Assembly (NCBI GenBank): GCA_033398695.1
Contig: CM065801.1
Location: forward strand, 48,184,358 to 48,248,357
DNA: 64,000 bases
Direction: 5' to 3'
DNA from: Orobanche coerulescens
Lineage: Eukaryota; Streptophyta; Magnoliopsida; Lamiales; Orobanchaceae
Made by a program: the position numbers and the translations under genes. Of this stretch, positions 52,867 to 64,000 are shown in pieces (the first letter of the stretch is position 1; every line of letters begins with the position of its first letter). Below the pieces are notes generated by a model. That model was not told where the DNA came from and searched no databases. It saw only the letters and a program-made list of their open reading frames with translations.

Positions 52867-55800
52867 TCAGTTCCTATAATCAGCATGTCTCCATGACTTC
52901 TTTTCTGGATCATGCTCGGTCCCACGCCACCAGTGTTGTAGGGAGTCATTGCCTCGATCTAGGTATATTGCTCTACCTTCGTAGGATCTGTCAAAGGCAA
53001 GAATCCAGTCTTCTGGATGGGTGATCCGATCTCCTCTTCTATGCTTGGATTTCATATCTTGCTGGAGAGGAAGCTTTCCTTCTTCTAACATCTTCGTGAA
53101 TTTGTCTGCAGCCTCCGCTAATGTCTTATAACCTTTGAAGATGGCGGATTCCCTGACGAGTTTAACAAAGTATCTCATCAGTTCATTCTTCCTCCATTGC
53201 TTCACCTCTTCGGCAGTTGGATGGCTGTTGGTTGGTAGACAAATTTCAAAAGGTCTTTGGATTAATCTTTGCCATGGGACATTGGGATCATGAAACTCAG
53301 GTCGGGAACCTGAAATCTTGAAACTTTGAGAGGGAGGGGCTAGCTTGTTCAGCTCGACAGTAATGCTGTCTTGAGCAGCATTAAATTCCCTTTCGTGCTT
53401 AAGCCTTGTTCTCCTTGCTACTTCTCTTGCTTCTTCCCCCTTTTTGGCATCATCAAGACATCCTAGGATTTCCAGTGAGGCATCCTGTTTCCTCTCAATG
53501 TTTGTCATTCTCACGACAAGGGTGGAGAGCACCTCCGACATATCCTTGATACTTTTGTCGTGGGCTCGAAGATGAGAAGTGGTTTCGATCATGGCTGCTG
53601 CAGTCTTGGCCTTAGATATGCGCGTTTTGGATGCCTCTTCTCTCAGGAGTTGCTCTTGTTTCTCTTGCAGATTCTTCAGTGCTTGTAAAATAGTGAAGGC
53701 TTCGACTACGCGAGAGACTTCATGTTGTAAACCAGTCATCTCTTCAACAGCAGAAGTGTGCATCCAATTCAGAGCTTTTTCCACTGAATACAGGGCATTA
53801 ACTGCATCCTGGATGAAGACGGTTTGAAGGCCAAGAGCATGCAATCGCTCTTTCCTAGCAGCAGTGCTCAGAGATTCCGGCTTGGCGAAGTCCTAGACTC
53901 CATTCAACCTTCTCAGATTCACGGTAGGGCGTGAATTGAGTTGGACATCCTCAGGTATAATACCGTCGTCGGATTCCACGGTTGATGGGGAGGGAGCAGC
54001 ATTTTCGGGTTCGGCGGCAGGGGATGCTGTATCCTCCTGCTGCGAAGGGATTTCTGCAGACATAGATACAAGAGGGACTGATTCCTCCTCTTGTCTCTCA
54101 GCAACATCCTATTCTTCTTCGGCAGCAGGCTCGGGTGCCTATTCCAAAACAATTTCTTATTCCTCGACTTGAGGGACTGATTCCTCGTCGTCAGGAATAT
54201 TCTCTTGCTGTGGCGAAGGGGGCTCACTTCGGCTTGATGGCCCTTCGTCATCCTTGCCTTGAGAGGCATCTCTGTCTTGAGCTTCCTCACAACTCATTCT
54301 CAGACCTGCTTGTAAGGCATCGTCGTCGTCGTCTGAGTCATCGTCATCTTTTGGATCTTGGGGAGAGTCCTCGGACTTATCTTTTCCTTTTCTCCCGGCA
54401 TCAGATTTTTGCAATAGATGGCTTTTAATCTATTCTTTGCAGTAGAGATTATCCCATTGGATCAGGGCTTCAACTTCTGTTGAGTCCATCACTTCCAATA
54501 CAAATCTCTCTTCATGGCTCCAGTCGCTCCAGTTGTATAAGGTGTCATACGGAGCTAGCCGATAGCTTTTCCATTTAAGGAATCTTTCATAAGCATGATC
54601 AATCTGCACAGAGAGAAGGGTTTTGTTGATAATTGTGTCTGGGGAGGGACTGCGTACAACGTCTGAGTCCGATGTAGCGAGGGGTTCCTCTACAGGTGTG
54701 GTATCCTGTAGGGAAGAGGGATTCCTTACAAGGGATGGTGCCCCGAAGGAAGATGGATCCTGTACGGGTGTGGAATCCCGCATAGGAAAAGTAGCTGTTG
54801 GCTCCAAAGGGGCAGCCGACTCGCTAGAGTCTTCTAAGTTGGCAGATGTCCGATCATCCGTCTTAGCCGCCAAAGGCTCAGGATCTACTGTCGATATAGT
54901 AGCGGGCACCTCTTCCATAGGGGTTGGGCCCTGGGGTAGTTCTTCAGTGGGTTGCGCCATGGTAGAAGCTTCCTCGGAGGTTTTGGTGGATTTAGCTTTA
55001 GAAAGCCTCCTTAGCTTCCTTTTCGTCTTCTCAGCAACAATGAGTGTCTTGCTGTGAGATCTTTTCCTCTTCCTTGAAGAATCCACATCCTGGGACTTCA
55101 AAGAAACATCCCTTGGATCTTCAGACACAGGCATACTTCGGATAGATGGATGATTGCAAACCAGAGTGCTCTGGTTATAGGCCGAAGGCTTGACGCCTCC
55201 TAAGTATATCCGGGAGCTGTTTTTCTTCGCATCTGCGGATTGTGAAATTCCGAATTTCGTCAAAATGTGGTTTAAAATTAAACCAAACGACTTCTTTTGA
55301 GTGGCAGTCTTGGATACTTCCTCCTGCAAGCGCTTCAAGATTATCTGGCACGAATTGACCTTTTAACAGGTCATAATCGCAACCATCATCCTAAATCTCA
55401 GATTTGTGCACATTTCAAATGCACCAGTGCAATTTTCGATGATCCTGCAACAAAAGTTCTTCTTGTGACAGGTGGTGTGAACCACGTCAACAATAGCTGA
55501 GCCGGTGAACAGCCCATAGTACTTCGTTATCAGCTCTTGAGACCCAAAAGTCTCAAGTTCTTCCATGGTCAGGCCATCAGCAGGCAGCTTGTAAATATTC
55601 TGAAGAAGATCTCGATCGATACAGATCTCCACTCCTTGAATGATAGCAGTGATGTCAGCAACGTGGCCTCCCTGGGCCAGCGACAAAAAGCGAACGGCGG
55701 CGTTGAGGTAAAAGTCCTCAACCAAGTGAACATCGTATTTCTCGGCGGTTTGACTCCCAAGGCGGTAGAGGCCTTGCTGACGGAGTCTGTTGATGATGAA

Positions 55801-55926
55801 CTCCATTCGTTCGACGTCATTGGTTTTAGAGAGAATACGTTCGATGACGACAGATCTTGAGAAGATCCGTCCATCGATGATGTTCGCAGATTTCTTGAGG
55901 GCGGGAGAAGATGTCTGAGCAGCCAT
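52867..55926 (-). pseudogene. SIRE extra (envelope-position) ORF
   Basis: A single frame of 1020 codons from ATG 55924-55926 to 52867 with no frameshift, but six in-frame stops: TAA 55363-55365, TAG 54430-54432, TAA 54157-54159, TAG 54139-54141, TAG 54109-54111, TAG 53893-53895. Layout: N-terminal globular part (residues 1-210), a basic KRKRSHSK/KTKRKLRRLSK region (nuclear-localisation-like), a long Ser/Pro/Glu-rich disordered part, a poly-Asp stretch, and a C-terminal coiled coil (KNLQEKQEQLLREEASKTRI) with a Trp-rich end. Although this place in SIRE elements is called env-like, I see no signal peptide, transmembrane helix or glycoprotein pattern. The basic region and coiled coil suggest an intracellular, possibly nuclear, protein. 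Confidence 0.75.
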
Positions 55927-56701
55927 TGATAATTCTCAAGAAAATATGAAAGAGAATAAAAGAAATTTGCAGTAAAACGCAGAAAACTTGTAGGCTGATT
56001 TTTGCTTGAGTGCTCTAAGAATATCCAGAAGGCGTAAAGAGTCTCAAATGGCAGTATCAGTCCTTTTATAATGGGCGGCGAAGTAGGGTTTTCCAGAGTA
56101 CGAATGGTCAGATTTTAAGGGATGGGAACCAGTTTTTGAAAAGAACGGTTACGATGAACTGAGTGTAACTGGTACACTTATCCACGGAGTATTAAAATAT
56201 GAGCGGGTCCCACTTCTGACATTTGTTGTTACCCTAAATGCCTGAAACGGTGGTTTTAAAACATTAAACAATTTGAAAACATCGCGGCTTTTGAGATTCA
56301 GTTGTCCAGATGTCGTTTAAGGCATTTAATGTAAATGACGTTTGACATGAAAACAGGGCACGTGGACAAAAATTATTTTAAAATGAAATAATATAATATA
56401 GTATATATACTGAATCGAAATCCTATAGTATGTCCGTATCATGACGATACAGCGTTCCCCCTTAAAAGGTACATATAGGTTTTAATTCCATACAACAACT
56501 TTTGGATTAATGCTGTATTCATGGGTCATACTGTATTCCCCCTTAATTATTGCACACGTCAGTTGTAGGATGATTCATATGTCTTTGTTCCCTACAGTGC
56601 TTTATTGAAGGTTCTGAGTGTACACATAATTAATGGTGGATACTGTATTCTTGGGTCTTACAGCATTCCCCCTCAATTGTTGAGTAAAAATAGTAAATTA
56701 C
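55927..56701 (-). other. Spacer between SIRE pol and extra ORF
   Basis: 775 bp with no ORF of note; it contains the TATA box listed separately. T/A-rich with several TACAGTATTCCCCC-like motifs on the + strand. Confidence 0.7.
56062..56070 (-). promoter_or_regulatory. TATA box upstream of the SIRE extra ORF
   Basis: TATAAAAGG on the minus strand (context CCCATTATAAAAGGACTG), 136 bp before the ATG. It is compatible with a start site near 56035 and a leader of about 110 nt. Confidence 0.6.
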
Positions 56702-59700
56702 TTATAGGGAGTCGGGCTGTAGCATTCCCAATTCTTGTCTAAGCATGTTGAATCTTGCTGTGTCGAGAGGCTTGGTGAAGATGTCGGCCAACTGAATATC
56801 TGTATGAACTTTTTCGAGCCGAACATCCTTGTTCTCGACATGATTCCTTATGAAATGTTGCTTCATGTTGATATGCTTAGTGCGCGAGTGCAGGACAGGA
56901 TTGTGCGTGCTTGCAATTGCACTCGTGCTATCACACATGATTGGCGTCTCTCTGGCTTCAATTCCATAATCTGACAACTGCTGCTGCATCCAAAGGATCT
57001 GCATACAAAGAACTACCAGAAGATAGTATTCGATTCACCGTGGAAAGTGAGTTAGCCAATTGCTTCTTACTGAACCAAGAAACGAGTCTAGGTCCAAGAA
57101 AGTGACAAGTTCCACTTGTACTCTTCCTATCTAGCTTGCAGCCTCCGAGATCCGAGTCGCTGTATCCAACTAAATCGAATCTGCCTTCTTTAGGATACCA
57201 CAGTCCTACATCGACTGTTCCCTTAATGTACTTCAGGATTCGTTTAGCTGTATTGAAGTGTGATTCCTTAGGTGCTACTTGGTATCTCGCACACACTCCA
57301 ATAGCAAACTGGATATCGGGTCTGCTAGCCGTTAGGTACAAGAGCGAACCAATAAGCTTCCTGTAGAGTGATTGGTCAACTGACTTTCCGACTTCATCAG
57401 CACTAATTTGCACGGAAGTGCTCATGGGGGTTGGCGATGATTTGGAAGTGTTCATTCTAAATTTATTGAGAAGCTCCTTGCTGTATTTTTCCTAGTTGAT
57501 GAAAATACCTGTAGGCAACAGCTTTACCTGCAAACCTAGGAAATAACTAAGTTCTCCCATTATACTCATTTCAAATTTACTTTGCATGAGATGAGAGAAC
57601 CTTTGACACAAAGCAAGGTTAGTTGAACAAAAAATTATATCATCTACATAGATTTTCACCATTAGAAGGTCATCACCTTCCTGTATTTTGAACAAGGTCT
57701 TGTCCACAGCACCTTTCTCAAATACATTGTCGGTTAGATACTGGGACAGGGTCTCATACCATGCTCTAGGGGCTTGCTTAAGTCCATACAGTGCTTTCCT
57801 TAGCCTGTATACTAGGTCGATGCCGTCTGTGTTGGCAAATCCTGGTGGTTGTTCAACATAAACTTCTTCGGCAAGGTCTCCATTTAGGAATGCACTCTTG
57901 ACGTCCATTTGGTATACAATGAAGCTCTTATGGGCGGCAAAGGCTAAAAATATCCTAATGGCTTCTAGTCTGGCTATAGGGGCAAAGGTTTCATCATAGT
58001 CTATGCCTTCTTCCTGGCTATAGCCTTGTGCAACTAGCCTTGATTTGTTCCTTATAATAAGTCCATTTCGATCCTTCTTGTTTCTAAACACCCATTTGGT
58101 TCCTATAACCGATTGATGTGTAGGTTTGGGTACAAGATACCATACATTGTTTCTTTCGAAATCGTTAAGATCTTCTTCCATAGATGTTATCCAATGAGAA
58201 TTATTAAGAGCGTCTATGGTCGAAACAGGTTCGGACTGGGCTAAGAATACAGCAATAGTGCACATATTGAGTCTTCTAAGCTCGGACTGAGATTTCCATT
58301 CAGGAAATGGTGATATCTCAGTATCTAGTTCTTCTTGTGCACAAAGTACATTTCCTTGTGTACTCTGTATTCTCCTACGGGTAGAAACACCAGCATCTAT
58401 GTTTCCAATGATCAGCTTTTGCAGGTGATCTCTCAACCATCTTCGGTCGGGTTCTAATTCAGGATCCCGTACTATATCGAGAGTTTCTGTAGATACAGCT
58501 TCAGCTTGTGCAGCGTCATCTTCATCTACGTCGATTCTTACAGCTGCGGGGTTGATTTCTAGGTCAACAATATGTTCTATGGGAGTTGGAGGATCTAAGA
58601 TAGAGAGATGTTGGATGTTCTGAGTAATATCATCTACTCCTGTAGGGTCATGGTGAGGTTCGTCGAACACTACGTGAACTGATTCCTCGATCGTCAACTT
58701 CCTTTTATTAAAAATCCTGTAAGCTTTGCTGACGGAGGAGTATCCTACAAATATTCCTTCATCTGATTTCTCATCAAAGGTTCTAAGTTGATCCTTTCCA
58801 TTATTCAACACATAACACCTGCATCCAAAAATGTAAAAATATGAAACTAACGGAGTTTTGTTGTTCCATACCTCATATGCTGTTTTGTTGTGGTGCTTGT
58901 TGACGATACAGCAGTTTTGAGTGTAGCATGCTGTATTGGTTGCTTCATCCCAGAAACGTTGTGGCAACTTGCTTGCGGCGATCATTGTCCTTGTTGCTTC
59001 TTTCAGCATCCTATTCTTTCGTTCGGCAACACCATTTTGTTGAGGTGTACGGGCAGCTGAGTATTCGTGTTGTATCCCATTTTCCGAACAGTATTGCTCT
59101 ATAAAGCGGTTAGTAAATTCTGTACCTCTATCGGAACGAATGGACACGATACTCAATGCCTTTTCATTTTGCAGTTTTCTCAGGAGCTCGGGCAGCTTTG
59201 ATGTTGTTTCCTTCTTCTTGCTTAGGAAAATTGTCCAAGCATATTTGGAGTAATCATCCACAACAACAAGACAGTATTTCTTACCTCCCAAACTTACTGG
59301 GTCTACAGGACCGTAGAGATCCATATGTAGCATCTCCAACACTCTTTGGGTTGAAAGGTAGGATTTGCTCTTCAGGGTTGACTTGATTTGCTTGCCTTTC
59401 TGACACGGTCGCGAGCCATCCTTTTTGAATGACACGTTTGGCAATCCTCTTACCATTCCATGTCTTGAGAGCTTGTTGATCGTCTTGAAGTTGACATGAG
59501 ACATCCTCTTGTGCCATAACCAGCTAAGATCTGCAGTGCTTTTGGCAACAAAGCATGGAATTGATGAGCTCATAGGCTTCCAGTCAGCAACATACATGTT
59601 ACCTGATCTGCTTCCTGTAAGCACAACTTCTTTGGTCTGGATGTTCTTGACTCTACAGCGATCTATATAGAATTTCACCAAGAACTGTTTATCACAGAAC

Positions 59701-60251
59701 TGGCTAATACTAAGTAGATTGTAATGTAAGCCTTCAACATATACAACATCGGTGACTTTGAATTTTCCGACAAGTAGGTTTCCTTTCCCTCTTGTTCTTC
59801 CTTTACATTTATCACCAAAACGAACTTTTGGACCGCGACCTTCTACGAAATCTGATAGTTTGCTTCTATCTCCGGTCATGTGCCGAGAGCATCCACTATC
59901 AAAGTACCAGGTGTCCTCCTCTAGGATGTCCTGTATGCAAAGAGATTAAGTAGATTTAGGTCCCCTTTGATTTTTGGATCCATGAATGTTAGTTCCTCTA
60001 GGTACCCAAGTTTTCCTGGCAGCAATTGGTTTACTGTAGGTCACATTCGGTACAGTGTTTCGATGTCTACGTGGGGCATATCCGTAGTCGCTATAACCAT
60101 GATAATTATTATGCATGTAAAATTCAGGGTTATTATTATTAATCCAGTACGAGTGCCGTCTTGGAGGTGGAGCCATTTTCTTTGGCCTAACAGCTTGCCT
60201 TCTGGGTCTCCAGTTGGATTCCCAACGCTGTTGTTCATACTGAGCAGACAC
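56702..60251 (-). pseudogene. SIRE pol: protease, integrase, RT, RNase H
   Basis: One frame from 60251 to about 57020. Protease [11 protein letters not shown] near 59890. Pre-integrase and zinc finger [10 protein letters not shown] ... CQKGKQ, in which the usual first Cys of the pair is replaced. Integrase core [27 protein letters not shown], with all three acidic residues. [40 protein letters not shown] and the catalytic YVDD at 57639-57650. RNase H YSDSDLGGCK and CDSTSAI. Breaks: TAA 59946-59948, TAG near 57490, and a frameshift near 57000-57030 in RNase H. Non-functional but recent-looking. Confidence 0.92.
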
Positions 60252-60428
60252 CTACTGTCTCGAGGAATAACGGGGCTCCTGTATCCAATACCTCGTCGTG
60301 CTGTATTGATAGTACTTCCGTGCGGGCCTTTGGTATTTGGATACAGCCTTCCTTCGAGCAGTTGGCCATTGATATGCTCGGGAGCATCTTTGTTGAGTGT
60401 GCCTTTCGGTCGAATGGTGGTGATTCCA

Positions 60429-62224
60429 TTATGCGGAATAGGATTGAGGTGGCGGAATAACAGCCTTTGCTGTTTTCTGTGCAACAGGTTCCTTCACAGG
60501 ACTCGAAGTTTCTTTCGATACAGGAATGTGTTCCACACTCTTGACAAACATTGTACTAGTTTTCCCTTTGTCTGAACATGAGTTGTATCCTAAGCCACTT
60601 TTATCATGAGCATGTTGCCCAGTGCTCAGAATTTCTTCCATTCTTTTGGACGATTTCTCGAATGATTTCAGGATGGTCTCAAGTTCAATTTCTCGTTTTT
60701 CGAGAGTTTTGACTCTGGCTTGAAGTAGAACCAAATCATTTGTCTTGATCTCGTTGTGAGTTTTAATCTCACTTAGTTCATGAGCAAATTGATGATTGCT
60801 CTCCATGAGTTTTTCAAAATCGACTTTGCTGGTTTCACAATCAAGAGACATATTTTCATATTTTATTTTCAGCAAGTCATTTTCATCTTTCAGCTCTAGG
60901 TTAGACAGTTGGAGATGTAAATTCTCATTTTTCAATGTCTCATGGGCCTTTTGAATGTTTTTAAACTCATTCATCATGTTTTCAAAAGTATGAGATGCAT
61001 TTAATGGAATAGCTGAGGTTGAACTTACCTCATCATCGCTATCTTCACATTCCGGAATGTCCTTGGCCATAAAGCACATATATGCTTTATCATCGAACTC
61101 ATCATCAGATGAATCACTTTCAGTGACCACCTGAAGACATTCTTCTGATTTGGATGGTGTGGGGGAGGCTTCTGATTCTCCAATCAGGGCCTTGAGCTTG
61201 TTTTTCCAAGCACGTCTTCTTTCATCTCTCTCTTGTTGCTCGGCTTCCGGCAACCTTTGAACTTTGGGATGAGGACATTTATTTGCATAATGCCCTGGTT
61301 TCTTGCAATTATAGCACAGGTTAGCATCACCGGATGAAGTTTCGGTACTTACCTTGTGGACAGGTTTGGGCCTGTAGGGAGTCTTTCCAGACTGCTTGAT
61401 GAACTTTTTGAATTTGTGCATGAGAAGCGCCATTTCATCTTGAGACAGGATGTCGTCGTCACTGTCAGCATTCTTGTGACTAGGCTTCGATGAGCTGGGC
61501 ATACTGTGTCGACGATTCAATACAACGGCTAGTGCTGTGACCTTGAAGGAGATTCTTCAGCTTTCTCTCTTCTGTCAATATCATACTCAAAATCTTTGAG
61601 GTCAGAGAAGAGATCAAAAGTAGATATTTCATTAAGATTGCAAGATACACGCATAGCTGTGGTCTTAATGTCCCATCGGGCAGGGAGAGATCTGAAATTT
61701 TTTAAATTCTTCTCCTGAGTATAAATTTTGCCCAAAGCTTCAAGTTCACCAACAATACCAGTGAATCTGAGGTCAAGTTCCTCAAGTGTCTCAGTTGGTT
61801 TCATTTCAAAATATTCAAATTGCTGAGTCAGTTTTGAAATTTTGTTTTCTTTTGAGAGCTCAGTTCCCTCACAAATCATCTTGAGTTTATCCCATATTTC
61901 CTTGGCTGATTTACAGCTCTTTACCTTCGAGAACGTGCCTTTTTCAAGAGTGACAAATAACGCGTTCTTAGCCACATTGTCGAGGTTGGCTCGCTTTCTT
62001 TCATCTGTGGTCCATTGCTCGCGTTCCTTCTCGAGCATCGCAGCATGGGCTTGGCCTTCAATCCTTGCGGCCGTGTTTACCTTCATGATCTTGATGGGGC
62101 CATCCTGTATAACAAAAATCATCTCTTCGTGCATTGCTGCAAGATGAGCCTCCATCCTAATTCTCCAATCATCAAATTCGTTAATAAAGAACATAGGCAC
62201 TTTGTTGATCATAGATATATCCAT
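60429..62224 (-). pseudogene. SIRE gag
   Basis: Start ATG at 62222-62224 (MDISMINKVPMFFINEFDDW). The Copia-type capsid region reads WRIRMEAHLAAMHEEMIFVI ... AKEIWDKLKMICEGTE ... FTGIVGELEALGK to 61529. A frameshift near 61520-61530 leads into the second part (60429-61520), with zinc knuckle CYNCKKPGHYANKC, acidic patches and a long heptad coiled coil (ENLHLQLSNLELKDENDLLK). A long gag with a coiled coil is characteristic of SIRE. A second frame change separates it from pol around 60250-60430. Confidence 0.88.
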
Positions 62225-62319
62225 GTGAAAATAAAGAAATGAAAGAGACTGTTTAAAAGAGTAAGTGATTTTGGATCTGATTCGGTTAAAAATACGACTG
62301 ATTCTTTTTAGAATCAACC

Positions 62320-62331
62320 GCTCCGATACCA
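62320..62331 (-). promoter_or_regulatory. Primer-binding site (tRNA-iMet) of SIRE
   Basis: TGGTATCGGAGC on the minus strand two bases inside the LTR, one mismatch to the usual initiator-Met site. Confidence 0.85.
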
Positions 62332-62333
62332 CT

Positions 62334-63452
62334 TGTTGGCCACTAAGTCTACTGGATACAGCTTGGAAAGTAGTTTAAACAACAAGTTGTACTGATTTTA
62401 AATCTGAGTGCGTAGCGGAAGTCTTAAATACAGTAAATTGCTGTGGATACAACAACTCAATGTGCAGTGTATACTTAAATAATCACAGTAATTAAACACA
62501 AGTAAGGCAGAAGGTAAATAACATAATATTTAAAGTGGTTCGAGGTAAACCCCTCTACGTCCACTGGTCCTCCACACAGGAGTAAAAAGTTTATTATAAT
62601 TACTGCGTACACAACTACGTAATTATAACAACACACAATCAATATATCATTCACACAGATTGATATAAAGATCTTAGCTTCAACCGTTCACACAGATTGG
62701 TTTGAGCTAATGCTTTGACTGGCTTCTTCACACACAGTTCTGAAGCTTCGTCTTCTTCGATGCAATTCCTTCACACACAGTTCTGGAGTAGCAACGATTA
62801 CTCAGTCCACACAGGGCTGATCTGGGTTTCTTCAAAAGATAGAACAGGGAATGAACAACAGCTTTGACTTTCTGAGCTTCTAGCTGATGAAGTGTTGTTC
62901 AAGATGTTGAGCACTGTATATCTCTTAGATCTGAGTTGCAGTAAGCTTCTTGGAGATATGTTTTGCTCTGATGAATATAATAATAGCTTTGTCACTTGGT
63001 AACTGATCTTCAACGCCTTGATGAGATATATATAGTCTTCTGAAAATATATCCGTTGAGATAAATCCGTTGAGCAAGATTCCGTTCCAATGGGATGAAAA
63101 AGCACGATCCGGATTTTGCGGGATTTGAAGATCTGTTGACTTACAGTATTTAAATACTTTATCTCTTAGTATTTAAATACTTCTTATATCAATGGGACTT
63201 GTCTTCTGAAGATTCCTTCTTTGTCCTGTTGAGAGATGTATGGAAGATCACTGTTTTGTTGATTCGAGACAGCTTCCATACTTAGTCTTTATAAGACTTC
63301 TTTGCTGTACTGAAAGGTTCCACTATATGCTGGATCAATGACAGGTCTTCGATACAGGTTGACACTTCAACTTATCGATACAGTTTTCTTACTGTATTGA
63401 GGATTGGCATATTGTCAAAACCTCTTATCATCACTATTCGATACAGGGATTG
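62334..63452 (-). repeat. SIRE 5' LTR, interrupted
   Basis: Collinear with 51211-52328 and very similar. The last 43 bp (equivalent of 52329-52371) are absent because another LTR begins at 63453. Confidence 0.92.
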
Positions 63453-64000
63453 TGTTGGCCACTTAAGTATACTGGATACAGTTTGGAAAAGTAGTTTAAA
63501 CAACAAACTGTATGGATTCTAAATCTGAGTGCGTAGCGGAAGTCTTGGATACAGTTAGTTGCCGTGGATACAGCAACGACGTATTAGGTGTATACTTAAT
63601 ATATCACAGTTATTTCAAACAGTAAAAGCAGAAGGTAAATAACACAGTAATTTAAGTGGTTCGAGGTAAACCCCTCTACGTCCACTGGTCCTCCACACAG
63701 GAGTAAAAAGTTTATTAAATAATTACTGCGTACACAACTACGTAATTATAAACAAACCTATCCTTGTATCGTTCACACAGATTGATACAAAGAATATCAC
63801 TTTCAACCGTTCACACAGATTGGTTAAAGCTTCCTTCTTGACTAGCTTCTTCACACACAGTTCCAAAGCTTCGTCCTTATTCGTCCCACATAGGTCAGAA
63901 TAACTTGTTGAGTTCACACAGAGCTCGGTTTTTACACAGAGATAAAAGGTTAGGTAACCAGGTAAGAACAGCAGCTTTTGAATATCAAGATCTGATGATA
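63453..64000 (-). repeat. Second, diverged SIRE-family LTR (runs off window)
   Basis: It begins TGTTGGCCACTTAAGTATACT and follows the same plan as 51211-51760 (CTACGTCCACTGGTCCTCCAC, CGTTCACACAGATTG) but with many differences and indels. It is a related but separate element or solo LTR inserted in the SIRE 5' LTR. Confidence 0.85.

Larger units (their letters stand above)
51211..63452 (-). mobile_element. SIRE-type Copia retrotransposon with extra ORF
   Basis: On the minus strand: 5' LTR (62334-63452, missing its last 43 bp), iMet-type PBS, gag, pol (PR-IN-RT-RH), a spacer with a TATA box, a 1020-codon extra ORF, PPT and 3' LTR (51211-52371). The order IN before RT defines Copia. Large size, long gag with a coiled coil and an extra ORF after pol define the SIRE group. 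Several nonsense codons and at least two frameshifts make it non-functional. Confidence 0.92.

Noticed and set aside
52867..55926. Calling the SIRE extra ORF an envelope glycoprotein
   Set aside because: No signal peptide, membrane helix or fusion-peptide-like stretch is visible; only its position matches the env-like label.

Overview
The window looks like transposon-rich intergenic DNA from a flowering plant, most likely a eudicot. It is almost entirely nested LTR retrotransposons: Athila-type and chromovirus (Tekay/Del)-type Ty3/gypsy, two non-autonomous Tat-lineage elements, and SIRE-type Copia elements. There is also a Stowaway-like MITE and the 3' exons of one possible host gene. I see no rRNA or tRNA gene (tRNA matches are primer-binding sites only) and nothing bacterial.

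Layout. 1-7365 and 7366-~30052 are two tandem copies of a segment of about 8.6 kb. Each copy reads: 3' end of a + strand Copia element (extra ORF, polypurine tract, LTR), then a - strand chromovirus-type element running from integrase back to its 5' LTR. The novel junction is at 7365/7366. Copy 2 was later split by a 12.7-kb Athila element (14146-26844; 5-bp target duplication CTCGA). 30186-30425 is a Stowaway-like MITE. 32552-34019 holds two spliced - strand exons of a coiled-coil protein. 34135-35060 is simple sequence. 35.6-50.1 kb is an old Copia element holding two related Tat-lineage insertions, Y (35879-40343, TSD ATGTT) and X (41078-49697, TSD AACCA). 50.1-51.2 kb is a fragment of an unassigned LTR. 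51211-63452 is a - strand SIRE-type Copia element with gag, pol and an extra ORF. At 63453 a second, more diverged LTR of that family begins and runs off the window.

How the parts work together. Athila, SIRE and X each carry the machinery, or borrowed cis signals (PBS, PPT, LTR promoter), for reverse transcription, plus an additional long ORF between pol (or gag) and the 3' LTR. In all three cases that extra ORF looks like its own gene. X carries an antisense gene whose frame is continuous only if three short GT-AG introns are removed, with a TATA box upstream. The SIRE extra ORF has a TATA box 136 bp before its ATG. The Athila third ORF has a possible TATA, a consensus splice donor and an acceptor 10 bp before its ATG. 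X has gag and this antisense gene but no pol, so its mobility would depend on an unseen partner.

Most ORFs are broken by nonsense codons or frameshifts. The least damaged are the Athila pol (1044 codons), the Athila third ORF and the X gag. Each retrotransposon family also carries its own iterated short palindrome. All calls are by eye; no database search was possible.
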